This document shows, in pieces, positions 8,408-16,920 of a stretch of 60,460 nt of DNA. Under the pieces are notes generated by a model. That model did no database searches. It had not been told where the DNA came from and saw only the letters and a program-made list of their open reading frames with translations. The DNA comes from CAADGY01 sp900696665 (GTDB lineage: Bacteria; Acidobacteriota; Terriglobia; Bryobacterales; Bryobacteraceae). A program made the position numbers and the translations under genes. The stretch is from NCBI GenBank assembly GCA_035063885.1, contig JAPSFM010000022.1, positions 1 through 60,460 of the forward strand, given 5' to 3'. Numbering within the stretch: position 1 is the stretch's first letter; each line of letters begins with the position of its first letter.

Positions 8408-10066
8408 TCAGCGAATGCGGTAAACAAGAAACTGTTTGTTCTCGAACACCGCGTGGCGGTCCGGCAGCCGGTGCTCCGGCTTCAGCACCAGGTACTCAAT
8501 TCCCAATCGGGCGAACTCCGGGATGCGGGTGGGGTCAAATTTGGAAGCCATGGTCTGGCGCCATCGCTCCCACCACTCCTCACCCACGTTCTTGTGATAG
8601 TTCACCTGCCCACCGGCTTTCCAGCATACATAGACAGGCCGAATCGCACGCGCGCGAAAGATACCCGGGGCGAGACCTCTCGCAGCATCGGCAAACAGGA
8701 AAATCGAATTCTTCGCCGTTTCCTTGCGCGCCCATTGGGAGAGTTGTTGCAGCGCTTCCGTGTGCAGGGCCGGAAAATTCACCGTGTGCGCATAACCCGG
8801 CATGGCCCGGAAGGGCGCACAGCACAACAGGAGGAGTACGGCCGAAGCCCATTTGCGCTTCCGGGCATCCGCCCAGGCTGCCAAAACACCTATCGCGGCC
8901 AGAACGATCATTACAGTGAATCGTCTCAGCAAGGTGGCGTTCGAGAAATCGGGCCACAGCAGATCCAGCACACGCGTGTTGAGCGGCACGGCGTAAGCGG
9001 CCGTAAACCACAGGAAGCTTTCCCACCAGATGCCCTTTTGAGCCGCATGAATCGCCGCAGCCGAAGAGAGAATCACAGCAAACAAGGTCACAAACAGCAC
9101 GGCGCGGGCAGGCTGGTACTGTGGAATCAGAATCCACTTCATCTTTTCGAGCAGCAGGTAAGACAGCGGGATTGACAGGATGCCCAGCAACGGCAATCCA
9201 AGCACAAACGGTTTTGCAGCAGGGGCGATAACGGAATGCAGCCGGAAATACGCAGCCGCAATCACCGCCAGGAAGAAAAGATATTGGCTGTACCACTGTC
9301 CGATCCACAGCGACACCCAGTTATAAGGCGCCCGCAGCCGCTGTAAGGCTTCGAGTTCCGGGTCGATGCGGCCCAGAAAGACCTGTGGTTCCGTGACTCC
9401 GGGCTGCAACCGCGACAGCAGGAAAATCAATAGTACCGCAGCCGTCAATGGAGGCAGTGCGGCCATCCTGCCGCGCATCACCTCTGGCTTGGAAGGCCAC
9501 AGGATCACGAGAAAATAGATGGCCCAGAACGGGACCGTAGTGGGAGCGTGGTAGAGGAATGCTATAGACCCCGCAACACCCGCCCAAAAGTGCCGCTGGT
9601 GGGCCGCCAGGCCGATCGCCAGCAGCAGTAACGGAACGGCAAACCCTCGCGGTACCGGTTCGTACTCAAACGTCAATACAGCGGGACCGGCTATCGTGGC
9701 CCCCAAACCAGCGATAGCTGTTAAGAGCAACGACATAGGCAAAGAGAGTTTCAGTGCCCGGCCGATCAGGAAAAAGCCCAACAGGCCCGAAATCCGCCAT
9801 AGCACTTGCTGGAGTTGCAAGACGTACTCAAAATCGAGGCCCGTCAGCCGCCGCATCCCCAGAGAAACTTCGTCATAGATGGTGAAAGACAGATGAGGCC
9901 GGACTGCAATAATATCGCTTGCCAGCATGGCCGGATTCCACAAATGCTCAAACATCGGTATATAGATCTGTGTATCCGACTGCAGGTAGGTATGGCCCGG
10001 AAAGAGGAAAAAACCAAGCAGCGCGAGCGCGACGATGGCTGAGCCGGCTAAGACGTATCGTTGCAT
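8408..10066 (-). CDS. Polytopic membrane protein of unknown function (GT-C-like topology)
   Basis: An integral membrane protein of 552 residues with about ten hydrophobic segments, starting with LAGSAIVALALLGFFLFPG. A soluble C-terminal domain of about 130 residues contains FPALHTEALQQLSQWARKET and FEFARLGIEYLVLKPEH-like elements. After the first helix comes a loop with QSDTQIYIPMFEHL, which resembles the acidic first loop of GT-C glycosyltransferases and their relatives. I do not recognise a specific family. The ATG follows the TAG of the TPR gene with no gap (TAGATG), so the two are translationally coupled. Confidence 0.75.
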   Translation of the reverse strand: MQRYVLAGSAIVALALLGFFLFPGHTYLQSDTQIYIPMFEHLWNPAMLASDIIAVRPHLSFTIYDEVSLGMRRLTGLDFEYVLQLQQVLWRISGLLGFFLIGRALKLSLPMSLLLTAIAGLGATIAGPAVLTFEYEPVPRGFAVPLLLLAIGLAAHQRHFWAGVAGSIAFLYHAPTTVPFWAIYFLVILWPSKPEVMRGRMAALPPLTAAVLLIFLLSRLQPGVTEPQVFLGRIDPELEALQRLRAPYNWVSLWIGQWYSQYLFFLAVIAAAYFRLHSVIAPAAKPFVLGLPLLGILSIPLSYLLLEKMKWILIPQYQPARAVLFVTLFAVILSSAAAIHAAQKGIWWESFLWFTAAYAVPLNTRVLDLLWPDFSNATLLRRFTVMIVLAAIGVLAAWADARKRKWASAVLLLLCCAPFRAMPGYAHTVNFPALHTEALQQLSQWARKETAKNSIFLFADAARGLAPGIFRARAIRPVYVCWKAGGQVNYHKNVGEEWWERWRQTMASKFDPTRIPEFARLGIEYLVLKPEHRLPDRHAVFENKQFLVYRIR

Positions 10067-10750
10067 CTACCGGGCCGGCGTCTTTTTCAGTTGTTGTCTT
10101 GCCCAGATTCGATTGGGATTTAACTCCAGCGATTTCTCAATCGCTTTTCTTGCCTCTCCGTTTTTTCCGGCCTTTCTAAGCGCGATACCGAGCCACAGGT
10201 AAGCGTCCGCAAATTTGTGATCCATATCGAGGGCTTTCTGAAAATCCCGTATCGCCGGCTCGACACCTCCGCCAAAACTCGCGGGCAGATAATAATTGCC
10301 AACCCCACGGCTCAAATAAGCGGCGGCGGAGTGGGGATTCAACTCCACGGCTTTCTCAATCTCTTCCTGCGCACACCTGCCATAACGAAGACCAAGCAGA
10401 ACGTTTGCGGGAATCACTTGCCCGCACAACGTACCGAGAATGCGGTGATGCTCGGCGTTTCGCGGGTCCAGCGCAACGGCCCGGCGCGCTGGTTCCATAC
10501 CGGCCTCCGCCGCTTCGCGCGCTTTCGTTTTGTCGCGCATCTCCATGGCGACTTCCGCAAGGTAGGAGTTTGCCAGCGCCAGGCGATATTGCGCCTCGGC
10601 ATTGTCCTGCCGGGTCCGGGCGTCAGCCGCAAATCGCTCGATACTCTTTTCGAGCGCAACCCGGTCCTGCCGGTTCCTAGCGGCTTCCAACCCGGGGAGA
10701 CCGGCGTCAGCCATGAGCAGGCGCGATAACAGGAAGATCGCCAATGTCAT
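10067..10750 (-). CDS. TPR-repeat protein, exported or membrane-anchored
   Basis: About 227 residues. A short hydrophobic N-terminus (MTLAIFLLSRLLMADA) is probably a signal peptide. The body has helical tetratricopeptide repeats: EPARRAVALDPRNAEHHRILG, QEEIEKAVELNPHSAAAYLSRG, FQKALDMDHKFADAYLWLG and RKAIEKSLELNPN. TPR proteins act as protein-binding scaffolds. A TTG at 10762 is an alternative start; I preferred the ATG at 10750, 14 bases behind the MFS stop. Coupled to the membrane protein downstream, with which it probably acts. Confidence 0.78.
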   Translation of the reverse strand: MTLAIFLLSRLLMADAGLPGLEAARNRQDRVALEKSIERFAADARTRQDNAEAQYRLALANSYLAEVAMEMRDKTKAREAAEAGMEPARRAVALDPRNAEHHRILGTLCGQVIPANVLLGLRYGRCAQEEIEKAVELNPHSAAAYLSRGVGNYYLPASFGGGVEPAIRDFQKALDMDHKFADAYLWLGIALRKAGKNGEARKAIEKSLELNPNRIWARQQLKKTPAR

Positions 10751-10764
10751 TCGATATACCAATT

Positions 10765-11970
10765 CTACAGAGTGGCCACCCGGCGATGCACCAGCAGGAA
10801 GTAAAGCCCGAGAACGGACAAAAGAATTCCCGCCGCCGCCAGCACTACCGGCGCCGAAAAAACCGGCACCAGTGCGCCGGTCAACAGACTTCCTATGGGC
10901 ATGCCCCCACGGAAAGCGACGTTATAGACGCTCATCACACGGCCTCGCATTTCGTCTCCGGTCAGCAATTGCACCAGAGAGGTAACCAGCGCAAAAACGG
11001 CGACCAGCGCCGCCCCATAGAGGAACACAATAAGGTAGCTTGCTGCCAGCCATCTCGAAAACGCGAACCCCACCACGAGGGCCCCCAAGCCGGCAAGCGT
11101 CACAAGCGCGATTTTACCCTTATTGCCTACATTGCCTATCGCGGCCACCGCCAGCGCCCCGGCCACGGCGCCAGCGCCGTTGAAGCTCAAAAACCGGGCA
11201 TAAACTTCTGAGCCCTGGTGGAATACATCGCGGGCAAACACCGGCAGGAAAACCACCAGCGGATATCCCAGTATCGTCACCGTGAATGCCAGGCCGATTA
11301 ACGCCACCATTGCACTCTGCCGGGTGACGAAGGAGAGCCCCTGCTTCATGCTCGTCATCATCGTTTCCCTGCTCTTTACCGGGATATAGCGGATGTTCAG
11401 CATCAGCAGCGAAATCATCACGGCGATATAGGAGGCGCCGTTCAGGGCGAAGCACCACACGGCCCCCAGGTGGGCCAAGGCCAGCCCTCCCAGCATCGGT
11501 CCGATCATTCTCGCCAGGTTGAACTGGATGGATTGCAGAGCGATCGCGTTAGGAAGATCTTCGGAGCGGACTAGCGTCGGAATCAATGCCTGATAGGCGG
11601 GTCCGCCGAACGCCTGCGCAAGACCGACGAAGAACGACAGCGTCAGAATGTGCCACACCTCAACCACCTCAAACGCGATGAGGAAGGCGAGTAGAAAGGC
11701 GCAAGTCATTTGAACAACCTGCGATGCCAGCAGAAGATTTCTGCGGTTCTGCCGGTCGGCTACGACTCCGCCCACGAGAGAAAACAAGAAGATGGGAATC
11801 TGCCCCAGAAAGGCATCCAAACCCAGCAAAAACGGCGATTTCGATATCTCCAGCACCAGCCAGCTTTGCGCCAGTTGCTGCATCCAGGTGCCCACGCTGG
11901 ACGTGAAGGCACCGGTCCACATCAAGCGAAAATCCCGGTAGGTAAAAGCCTTAAATGTGCGGCGGAGCAA
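10765..11970 (-). CDS. MFS transporter, EntS-like exporter
   Basis: A 401-residue major facilitator with about 12 transmembrane helices. The beginning FTYRDFRLMWTGAFTSSVGTWMQ and the motif-A-like loop GGVVADRQNRR are typical of the EntS/MFS_3 group of exporters. EntS exports enterobactin in E. coli; here the substrate is unknown and no siderophore genes are near. It lies between the VOC gene (13-base gap) and the TPR gene (14-base gap) in a minus-strand operon. Confidence 0.88.
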   Translation of the reverse strand: MLRRTFKAFTYRDFRLMWTGAFTSSVGTWMQQLAQSWLVLEISKSPFLLGLDAFLGQIPIFLFSLVGGVVADRQNRRNLLLASQVVQMTCAFLLAFLIAFEVVEVWHILTLSFFVGLAQAFGGPAYQALIPTLVRSEDLPNAIALQSIQFNLARMIGPMLGGLALAHLGAVWCFALNGASYIAVMISLLMLNIRYIPVKSRETMMTSMKQGLSFVTRQSAMVALIGLAFTVTILGYPLVVFLPVFARDVFHQGSEVYARFLSFNGAGAVAGALAVAAIGNVGNKGKIALVTLAGLGALVVGFAFSRWLAASYLIVFLYGAALVAVFALVTSLVQLLTGDEMRGRVMSVYNVAFRGGMPIGSLLTGALVPVFSAPVVLAAAGILLSVLGLYFLLVHRRVATL

Positions 11971-11983
11971 AGGGCTGACCGGC

Positions 11984-12358
11984 TTAAGGAAGCGGTTTCT
12001 GGCGGTGTATCAAGTGGACCAGATTACCGTCCGAATCGGTGAAGAACACCAGGCGGTTGCCTTCCAGGTTGGCCGGTGCCCCAATGAACTCCACGCCCCG
12101 GGTCCGCAGCAAGTCCATGGCGCCGTCAAAATCGTCGACCGCGATTGCGAGGTGGCGAATGCCAGGCGCCTTCATACCTTGGGTTGCGCGTTCTCCGTCG
12201 GAGGGGATAATTTCCAGCATCGAGCCGTCTTTCGCCTTGACAAAGACGTTCCCGCCGTAACGGTAATTGATAACGAAGTTCAATGTCTCTACATACCAGT
12301 TCGCCAGCCTTTCCGGATCGGGCGAGGCGATGGCGGTATGTTCCAGTCCTTTGAACAT
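11984..12358 (-). CDS. VOC (glyoxalase/bleomycin-resistance) family protein
   Basis: A 124-residue single-domain vicinal-oxygen-chelate protein: FKGLEHTAIASPDPERLANWYVETLNF, a central IRHLAIAVDDFDGAMDLL and a C-terminal FFTDSDGNLVHLIHR. The His and Glu-type metal-ligand positions of the fold are largely retained. Members include glyoxalase I, dioxygenases and antibiotic-binding proteins, so no substrate can be named. First gene of the minus-strand operon running to 8408. Confidence 0.85.
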   Translation of the reverse strand: MFKGLEHTAIASPDPERLANWYVETLNFVINYRYGGNVFVKAKDGSMLEIIPSDGERATQGMKAPGIRHLAIAVDDFDGAMDLLRTRGVEFIGAPANLEGNRLVFFTDSDGNLVHLIHRQKPLP

Positions 12359-12401
12359 AGGGGGATTGTAGCAGATGCGCGCGGGGAGTCACGGCCCTGT
12401 C

Positions 12402-12410
12402 TGATAAAAT
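12402..12410 (+). promoter_or_regulatory. Extended -10 promoter element of efp
   Basis: TGATAAAAT fits the extended -10 pattern TGnTAnnAT, with no recognisable -35. Transcription would begin near 12417, giving a leader of about 45 bases with TTAGGAG ahead of the efp ATG. The same pattern recurs at 14371. Confidence 0.4.
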
Positions 12411-12462
12411 AGCGGTTTCACTGTTTCCCTGAGACAGCATAGCGTTAGGAGCTTTTCAGCCG

Positions 12463-13020
12463 ATGGTTTCATCCACACAACTGCGCCCCGGCATGGTGAT
12501 CAAGTTCAACAACGAACTGCACTCGGTCTTCAGCGTCCATCACCGTACCCCAGGTAATTTGCGGGGGTTTGTGCAGGCCAAAATGCGCAACCTGCGTAGC
12601 GGATCGATGATTGAACACAGGTTTTCGTCCGAGGACCGCGTCGAGCGTGCCGTGCTTGAAGAACACGAGATGGAGTATTTGTACGACGACGGCGAATACT
12701 ACTATTTCATGAACACTGAAAATTACGAGCAGATGCACTTGACAAAGGACCTGCTGGGCGACGCGGTACAGTACCTGATCCCGCAACTCCGCGTCAACGT
12801 AGAGTTCTACGAGGGCAAGCCCATGAGCGTGGAGTTGCCGGCCACGGTGGAATTGACGGTGGTGGAGACGGAACCCGCTCTGAAAGGAGCCACCGTTTCC
12901 AACGTCACCAAACCGGCAAAGCTCGAAACAGGACTGGTGGTCCAGGTCCCGCCCTTCATCACCGAAGGCGAAAAAATCCGTGTAAGTACGGCCGAAGGCA
13001 CGTATCAGGAAAGAGCCTGA
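12463..13020 (+). CDS. efp: Elongation factor P
   Basis: A 185-residue translation factor of usual EF-P length with three beta-barrel domains; it binds ribosomes stalled on polyproline and promotes peptide-bond formation. Recognisable blocks are LRPGMVIKFNN, AKMRNLRSGSMIEHRF, MEYLYDDGEYYYFMN and ETGLVVQVPPFI. At the loop tip, where E. coli has PGKG with the modified K34, this protein reads PGNLRG: N32 takes the lysine position and R34 lies two residues later. The lysine-modification pathway is therefore unlikely to apply. The 3' end overlaps the convergent selA by 16 bases. Confidence 0.95.
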   Translation: MVSSTQLRPGMVIKFNNELHSVFSVHHRTPGNLRGFVQAKMRNLRSGSMIEHRFSSEDRVERAVLEEHEMEYLYDDGEYYYFMNTENYEQMHLTKDLLGDAVQYLIPQLRVNVEFYEGKPMSVELPATVELTVVETEPALKGATVSNVTKPAKLETGLVVQVPPFITEGEKIRVSTAEGTYQERA

Positions 13021-14330
13021 AGGGCTCTTTCAAGTTCCGGTTCCTCCGCCGGTTCGACGGTGCGCAGGTCGAGGACAACCCTGTCGTCTTCGATTCGGGA
13101 GATTACGGGCGGTGAGTTGAGCCTGAGGGCCCGCTCCAGGTCCACTGCTTTCTGCGACGAGAGCGCAATAAGGTATGTGGGTATAGACTGCTGTGGAGTC
13201 GATCCGCCGCCGATGACGGAGACTCCGGGTTTCAACTCCGCCGCAAGGCCGGGAACAGCGGCCATCAGGCGCTCGGCCCGCAAACGTACTGCTGATGCCG
13301 GCAGCCGGATCATGCGCAGCGTGGGGATTTCCTCGAAACGCTCGAGCAGCACCAGGCGCAAAGTGCGCTCCAGCGCGGCATACGTGAGCTTGCCGGCTCG
13401 TAACGCCCGAAACATCGGGTTTTTCCGGATTCGTTGAACCAGCTCGGGGCGGCCCGCGATAATGCCGGCCTGTGGTCCCCCGAGCAGCTTATCTCCGCTG
13501 AAAGAGACCAGAGAAGCGCCCGCGTCCAGCGAAGCCCGTGCCAACGGCTCATCAATCCCGTAAGGACTCAAATCGACAAGGCACCCGCTGCCAAGGTCTT
13601 CATAAACGGGAAGCCCCCGTTCTTCCGCCAGACGCGCCAGTTCGTTCAACGACGGGCTGGCCGTAAAGCCCTCGATGCGGAAGTTGCTCCGGTGGACCCG
13701 CATCAGCAGGCGCGTGCGTTCATTGATGGCGGCCCGGTAGTCTTCCATGCGCGTACGATTCGTCGTTCCGACTTCGCGCAAAATCGCACCCGAGCGTGCC
13801 ATGATGTCGGGGATCCGAAAACCATCACCGATTTCGATAAGTTCTCCACGCGAGACGATCACCTCGGACCCCGCGGCGAGCTCGTTCAGCACAAGGTACA
13901 CCGCCGCCGCATTATTGTTAACTACAATGCCGCCGCGCCCGAGCAGCCGCTCCAGAAGCGCCTCAACGTGCACATCGCGCTTGCCGCGCCTGCCGGTCCG
14001 CAGGTTGTATTCCAGGTTCGAGTAACCTTGCAGGGAATTGTCCAGGGGCACAGGGGCCCGGCCCAGGTTCGTGTGCAGTATCACCCCGGTCGCATTGATC
14101 ACCCGCCGTAGTGAAGGTTGCAGGATGGCCTTGACGGCCTTTTGAACCTGCGTGTCGATGGCCTCGACGCCCGCCGCCTCTCCTGTTCTCAATGCCGTCC
14201 TCAGCAAGGCCAACAGCCGGCGCGCCTCCTCGACGAGCACTTTGTGCGGAATGTTCTCAAAACGCGCTGCAACGCCGGAGACAAGCTCATTAACAGAAGG
14301 CAATTTGCGCAGTTCATCACGCCCGGTCAC
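13005..14330 (-). CDS. selA: L-seryl-tRNA(Sec) selenium transferase
   Basis: PLP enzyme of 441 residues that converts seryl-tRNA(Sec) to selenocysteinyl-tRNA(Sec) using selenophosphate. Family blocks are RRVINATGVILHTNLGRAP, NLEYNL, HVEALL and VNNNAAAVYL. The PLP lysine is K281 in FSGDKLLGGPQAG. Full length for the family. SelB, SelD and tRNA(Sec), which it needs, are not in the window. Its presence predicts that at least one UGA codon in this genome is read as selenocysteine. Confidence 0.95.
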   Translation of the reverse strand: MTGRDELRKLPSVNELVSGVAARFENIPHKVLVEEARRLLALLRTALRTGEAAGVEAIDTQVQKAVKAILQPSLRRVINATGVILHTNLGRAPVPLDNSLQGYSNLEYNLRTGRRGKRDVHVEALLERLLGRGGIVVNNNAAAVYLVLNELAAGSEVIVSRGELIEIGDGFRIPDIMARSGAILREVGTTNRTRMEDYRAAINERTRLLMRVHRSNFRIEGFTASPSLNELARLAEERGLPVYEDLGSGCLVDLSPYGIDEPLARASLDAGASLVSFSGDKLLGGPQAGIIAGRPELVQRIRKNPMFRALRAGKLTYAALERTLRLVLLERFEEIPTLRMIRLPASAVRLRAERLMAAVPGLAAELKPGVSVIGGGSTPQQSIPTYLIALSSQKAVDLERALRLNSPPVISRIEDDRVVLDLRTVEPAEEPELERALQALS

Positions 14331-14370
14331 GATTCGATCGTACTCAGTTCGAACATGGCCTGTCGATGCC

Positions 14371-14379
14371 TGCTAAAAT
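14371..14379 (+). promoter_or_regulatory. Extended -10 promoter element of the RidA-like gene
   Basis: TGCTAAAAT is another extended -10 match. A start of transcription near 14386 leaves only about five bases before the ATG at 14391, so the message would be nearly leaderless. This argues against the in-frame starts further upstream. Confidence 0.35.
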
Positions 14380-14390
14380 TTGCGGTAGCA

Positions 14391-15476
14391 ATGCGCTGTT
14401 TTCGATTCATGGCTGTGCTCACGATGGTGGCTCTCGTTCTGGGAATTCCCGCGGATGGCCAAAGGAAGAGGAACGAAGAAGAACCGCCGACACAGGTCCT
14501 TGAATTGCCAAAGGATCTGCCGAACCTGATCACCGCTGAAACGGACCGGCTCGTATTCGCCACGTCGCCTTTAGTGACGTCGGGGCTGCTATCCAGGCAA
14601 GTGCGCGAAGCCCTGAAATCCTTGAACCGGCAACTGAAGGGCGCCACCGTTGTCGCGTTGCGAGCGTTCGTGGCCGGAACCGGTGATATGCGCCGCGTTC
14701 AATCAATTGTCAGCGAGACATTTACGGAACGCCACCAGCCCTTGCCCGTTCTTACGGTGGTGCATTCGGGCGGGCTCCCGGCGACGGGCGCGCAGGTTGT
14801 GCTGGAGGCGATAGCGGTAGCAAAGAAAGCGGTCAACCCGAACGGGCTGGTCTTCATCTCCAGCCAGCGGGCCACGAGTAAGAATCCACTGGACCCGATG
14901 GGACCGCTTTTCGAAAAGTCGCTCGCCGTGCTCAGCGACACTTTAAAAAGTACAGGTGTAGAGGCGCGGGACGTGCAGCGGGCCACATGTTTCGTGAGCC
15001 TTATCGAGGGCAGCGAGCCGCTTCGCCAGAAGCTCGCCGCTGCTTATCCCAAAGCGGCGCTCAACATCGTTCAACTGCGCCGCGAGCCTACCGGCAGTGT
15101 TGTTGAGTGCGAAGCTGTAGCGCAACTGAGTAAAGCATCCCCGGAGCGCGTTCAACGGTCTTCCAACGTCGTGTTGTTGAACGCGCCGCGCGTGGCGATT
15201 ACCGGAGCGCAACTCGCATTCCGATCGCAGGAATCCGATATCAAATTGGCGTTTGAGCGCCTCAACAAAACGCTGGAGGAAGCTGGCGCCGGCACCGGCG
15301 ATGTATCGATCCGGCGTATCTACGCGCTCTCGCGTACGGTCGCCGACCGGGTATTGCAAATCGAGGCTGAGTACTTCAACAAACAGCATCCGCCCGGAGG
15401 CAGCGTGCTGCTATTCGAAGCGTTGCCTTCGCTAGACGCGTCGTTTGCCATCGACGCCGTAGCCGAGCTCATGTAG
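14391..15476 (+). CDS. Exported protein with two RidA-like domains
   Basis: About 361 residues. A signal peptide (FMAVLTMVALVLGIPADG) is followed by two RidA/YjgF-like units of roughly 120-130 residues each: one with GLVFISSQRATSKNP and ATCFVSLIEG, the other with VVLLNAPRVAITGAQ and IRRIYALSRTVADRVLQIEAEYF. Cytosolic RidA hydrolyses reactive enamine/imine intermediates; the catalytic arginine cannot be placed confidently here. Tandem, exported RidA-like proteins are uncharacterised. An ATG at 14409 is an alternative start. Confidence 0.7.
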   Translation: MRCFRFMAVLTMVALVLGIPADGQRKRNEEEPPTQVLELPKDLPNLITAETDRLVFATSPLVTSGLLSRQVREALKSLNRQLKGATVVALRAFVAGTGDMRRVQSIVSETFTERHQPLPVLTVVHSGGLPATGAQVVLEAIAVAKKAVNPNGLVFISSQRATSKNPLDPMGPLFEKSLAVLSDTLKSTGVEARDVQRATCFVSLIEGSEPLRQKLAAAYPKAALNIVQLRREPTGSVVECEAVAQLSKASPERVQRSSNVVLLNAPRVAITGAQLAFRSQESDIKLAFERLNKTLEEAGAGTGDVSIRRIYALSRTVADRVLQIEAEYFNKQHPPGGSVLLFEALPSLDASFAIDAVAELM

Positions 15477-15505
15477 CAGAATCGCACTTAGCGGCTACGG
15501 GCGAG

Positions 15506-15916
15506 TCACAAGGCACTCCGGCGCGAGCCATCGATGGACAGAGTGCCGGGACCTGCCATCGCCAGCGTCAGATTCGCCACCAGCAGCAACAGTGCATATT
15601 CAAACCCACCCGATGAGACAAAGAAACCCTTGCTCGAATGCACCAGCAGCACGGCCCCCGCCATAACGGCGGCGATCAGAAAAGCCGCATATCGCGTAAA
15701 GAAGCCCACCAGCAGGGCAAGACCGCCGAAGAATTCAGCGATTGGCACCAGTGCGGCTGTGATAGCCGGGGCGGGAATGCCCATTTGGCCAAAACTCTGA
15801 CCCACGCCGCTAAGCCCATATACAAACAGCTTCTGCCCCCCATGAACAATGAAGATCACCGCCACCGTCACGCGCAGCAACATGATGCCCCACCCAGCCA
15901 GTCCAGATCGATTCAT
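15506..15916 (-). CDS. DoxX family membrane protein
   Basis: A 136-residue membrane protein with four hydrophobic helices. The family hallmark is in the first one, RVTVAVIFIVHGGQKLF, followed by PIAEFFGGLALLVGFFTR. DoxX proteins are often tied to redox stress; the exact role here is unknown. The start at 15916 is set by AAGGAG nine bases upstream. Confidence 0.88.
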   Translation of the reverse strand: MNRSGLAGWGIMLLRVTVAVIFIVHGGQKLFVYGLSGVGQSFGQMGIPAPAITAALVPIAEFFGGLALLVGFFTRYAAFLIAAVMAGAVLLVHSSKGFFVSSGGFEYALLLLVANLTLAMAGPGTLSIDGSRRSAL

Positions 15917-16063
15917 CACAGATTCTCCTTGTGTCTCTGATGTGTCAATTATGCCCGAAGTCGCGGGATACGTGTAGTCTATAGGACACGGCGCCAAACG
16001 TCCAGGACCGGTGAGCCCTGTGACCGGTGAGCCCACGGCTGCGCGCCGCGATAATATGCTTCC

Positions 16064-16174
16064 ATGAGCGATCCGGAAAAGCCGTTACCGCATCCCGAAC
16101 CCTTACCGGACCCGGAGCCGGTTCCCCACCCCCAACCGGCGCCGGAACTTCAGCGTGCGTGCCGCACGCGGTAA
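16064..16174 (+). CDS. Possible proline-rich micro-protein
   Basis: A 36-codon frame starting MSDPEKPLPHPEPLPDPEP, with proline at nearly every second or third position, alternating with acidic and histidine residues, and ending in a short basic tail. No Shine-Dalgarno precedes it, but GATAAT lies about ten bases before the ATG, compatible with leaderless expression. The last 25 bases overlap the end of the convergent DnaC-like gene. It may be real or a chance reading; conservation is unknown. Confidence 0.35.
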   Translation: MSDPEKPLPHPEPLPDPEPVPHPQPAPELQRACRTR

Positions 16175-16908
16175 TCTTCCATCAGCGGCATTCGGACAAC
16201 ACGGCACATTTCAAACAATCGCGACCGTGCGCGCGGGCCGATGCGTTCGGCCAGTGTGACACGAACGTCATAAGACGTTGAGCCGGGAACCCGTTCCACA
16301 ACTGTGCTGCCGGCGTCCGGATCGGGCAGGTTCGTGGTGGCGATCAAAGGCTTGCGGTTGTTGCAACGGTAGGTGACGATAGATGTAATCGTGTCTTCCA
16401 CCCAATCCGTGACGCGATGCGCGCCGAGGTCGTCCAACAGCAGAACCTCAGCCTCCAACACGCTTCGATACGCCTCTTTATCGCTGGAACCTGAAGCTTG
16501 GTCATAGCCGGAGCGAATCCGGTCCAGAAGGTGCTGATAATCGAAGAACAGTCCTTCAAACCCTTTCGCCATTAACATGCGGAGCGCCGCCACAGCCAGA
16601 TGGGTTTTTCCCGTCCCCGGATCTCCGAGGAGCAGCAGGCCCGGACGATCCTCACAGGGGAATTCCTTTGTGTAGGAGCGGACGGTCCGGACAATATGAG
16701 TCAGTGATTCACGCGAGCTGGGATTGTCGCGTGGCAGCAGGAAATTGTCCAGTGATGCGTTCCGGTACAACGGTGGAATGCCCGCTTTGTCTTCCAGCCG
16801 CCGTACTCTTCCGGCCCGGACACAATCGCAACGCCCGGCGCCGGAGAACCCTTCCTTTTCGAGGATGATCCAACCGGATCCACCACACCTGGGACATACT
16901 TCTGACAT
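16150..16908 (-). CDS. DnaC/IstB-like AAA+ ATPase with N-terminal zinc finger
   Basis: A 252-residue DnaC-like ATPase. A CxxC..CxC zinc-binding start (CPRCGGSG and RCDC) precedes an AAA+ core with Walker A GDPGTGKTH (about residue 95), Walker B VLLLDDLGA and sensor-1 LIATTNLP. Helicase-loader relatives act in replication restart. No transposase is adjacent, so it is not an IS21 helper gene. Thirteen bases separate its start from the end of the carrier-protein gene upstream, so it may be transcribed with the carboxylase pair. Confidence 0.88.
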   Translation of the reverse strand: MSEVCPRCGGSGWIILEKEGFSGAGRCDCVRAGRVRRLEDKAGIPPLYRNASLDNFLLPRDNPSSRESLTHIVRTVRSYTKEFPCEDRPGLLLLGDPGTGKTHLAVAALRMLMAKGFEGLFFDYQHLLDRIRSGYDQASGSSDKEAYRSVLEAEVLLLDDLGAHRVTDWVEDTITSIVTYRCNNRKPLIATTNLPDPDAGSTVVERVPGSTSYDVRVTLAERIGPRARSRLFEMCRVVRMPLMEDYRVRHAR

Positions 16909-16920
16909 GGAACTACTATG

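Noticed and set aside
16150..16908. IS21-type transposition helper (IstB)
   Set aside because: No istA-like transposase or terminal repeats nearby, and the N-terminal zinc finger fits chromosomal DnaC-like proteins better.
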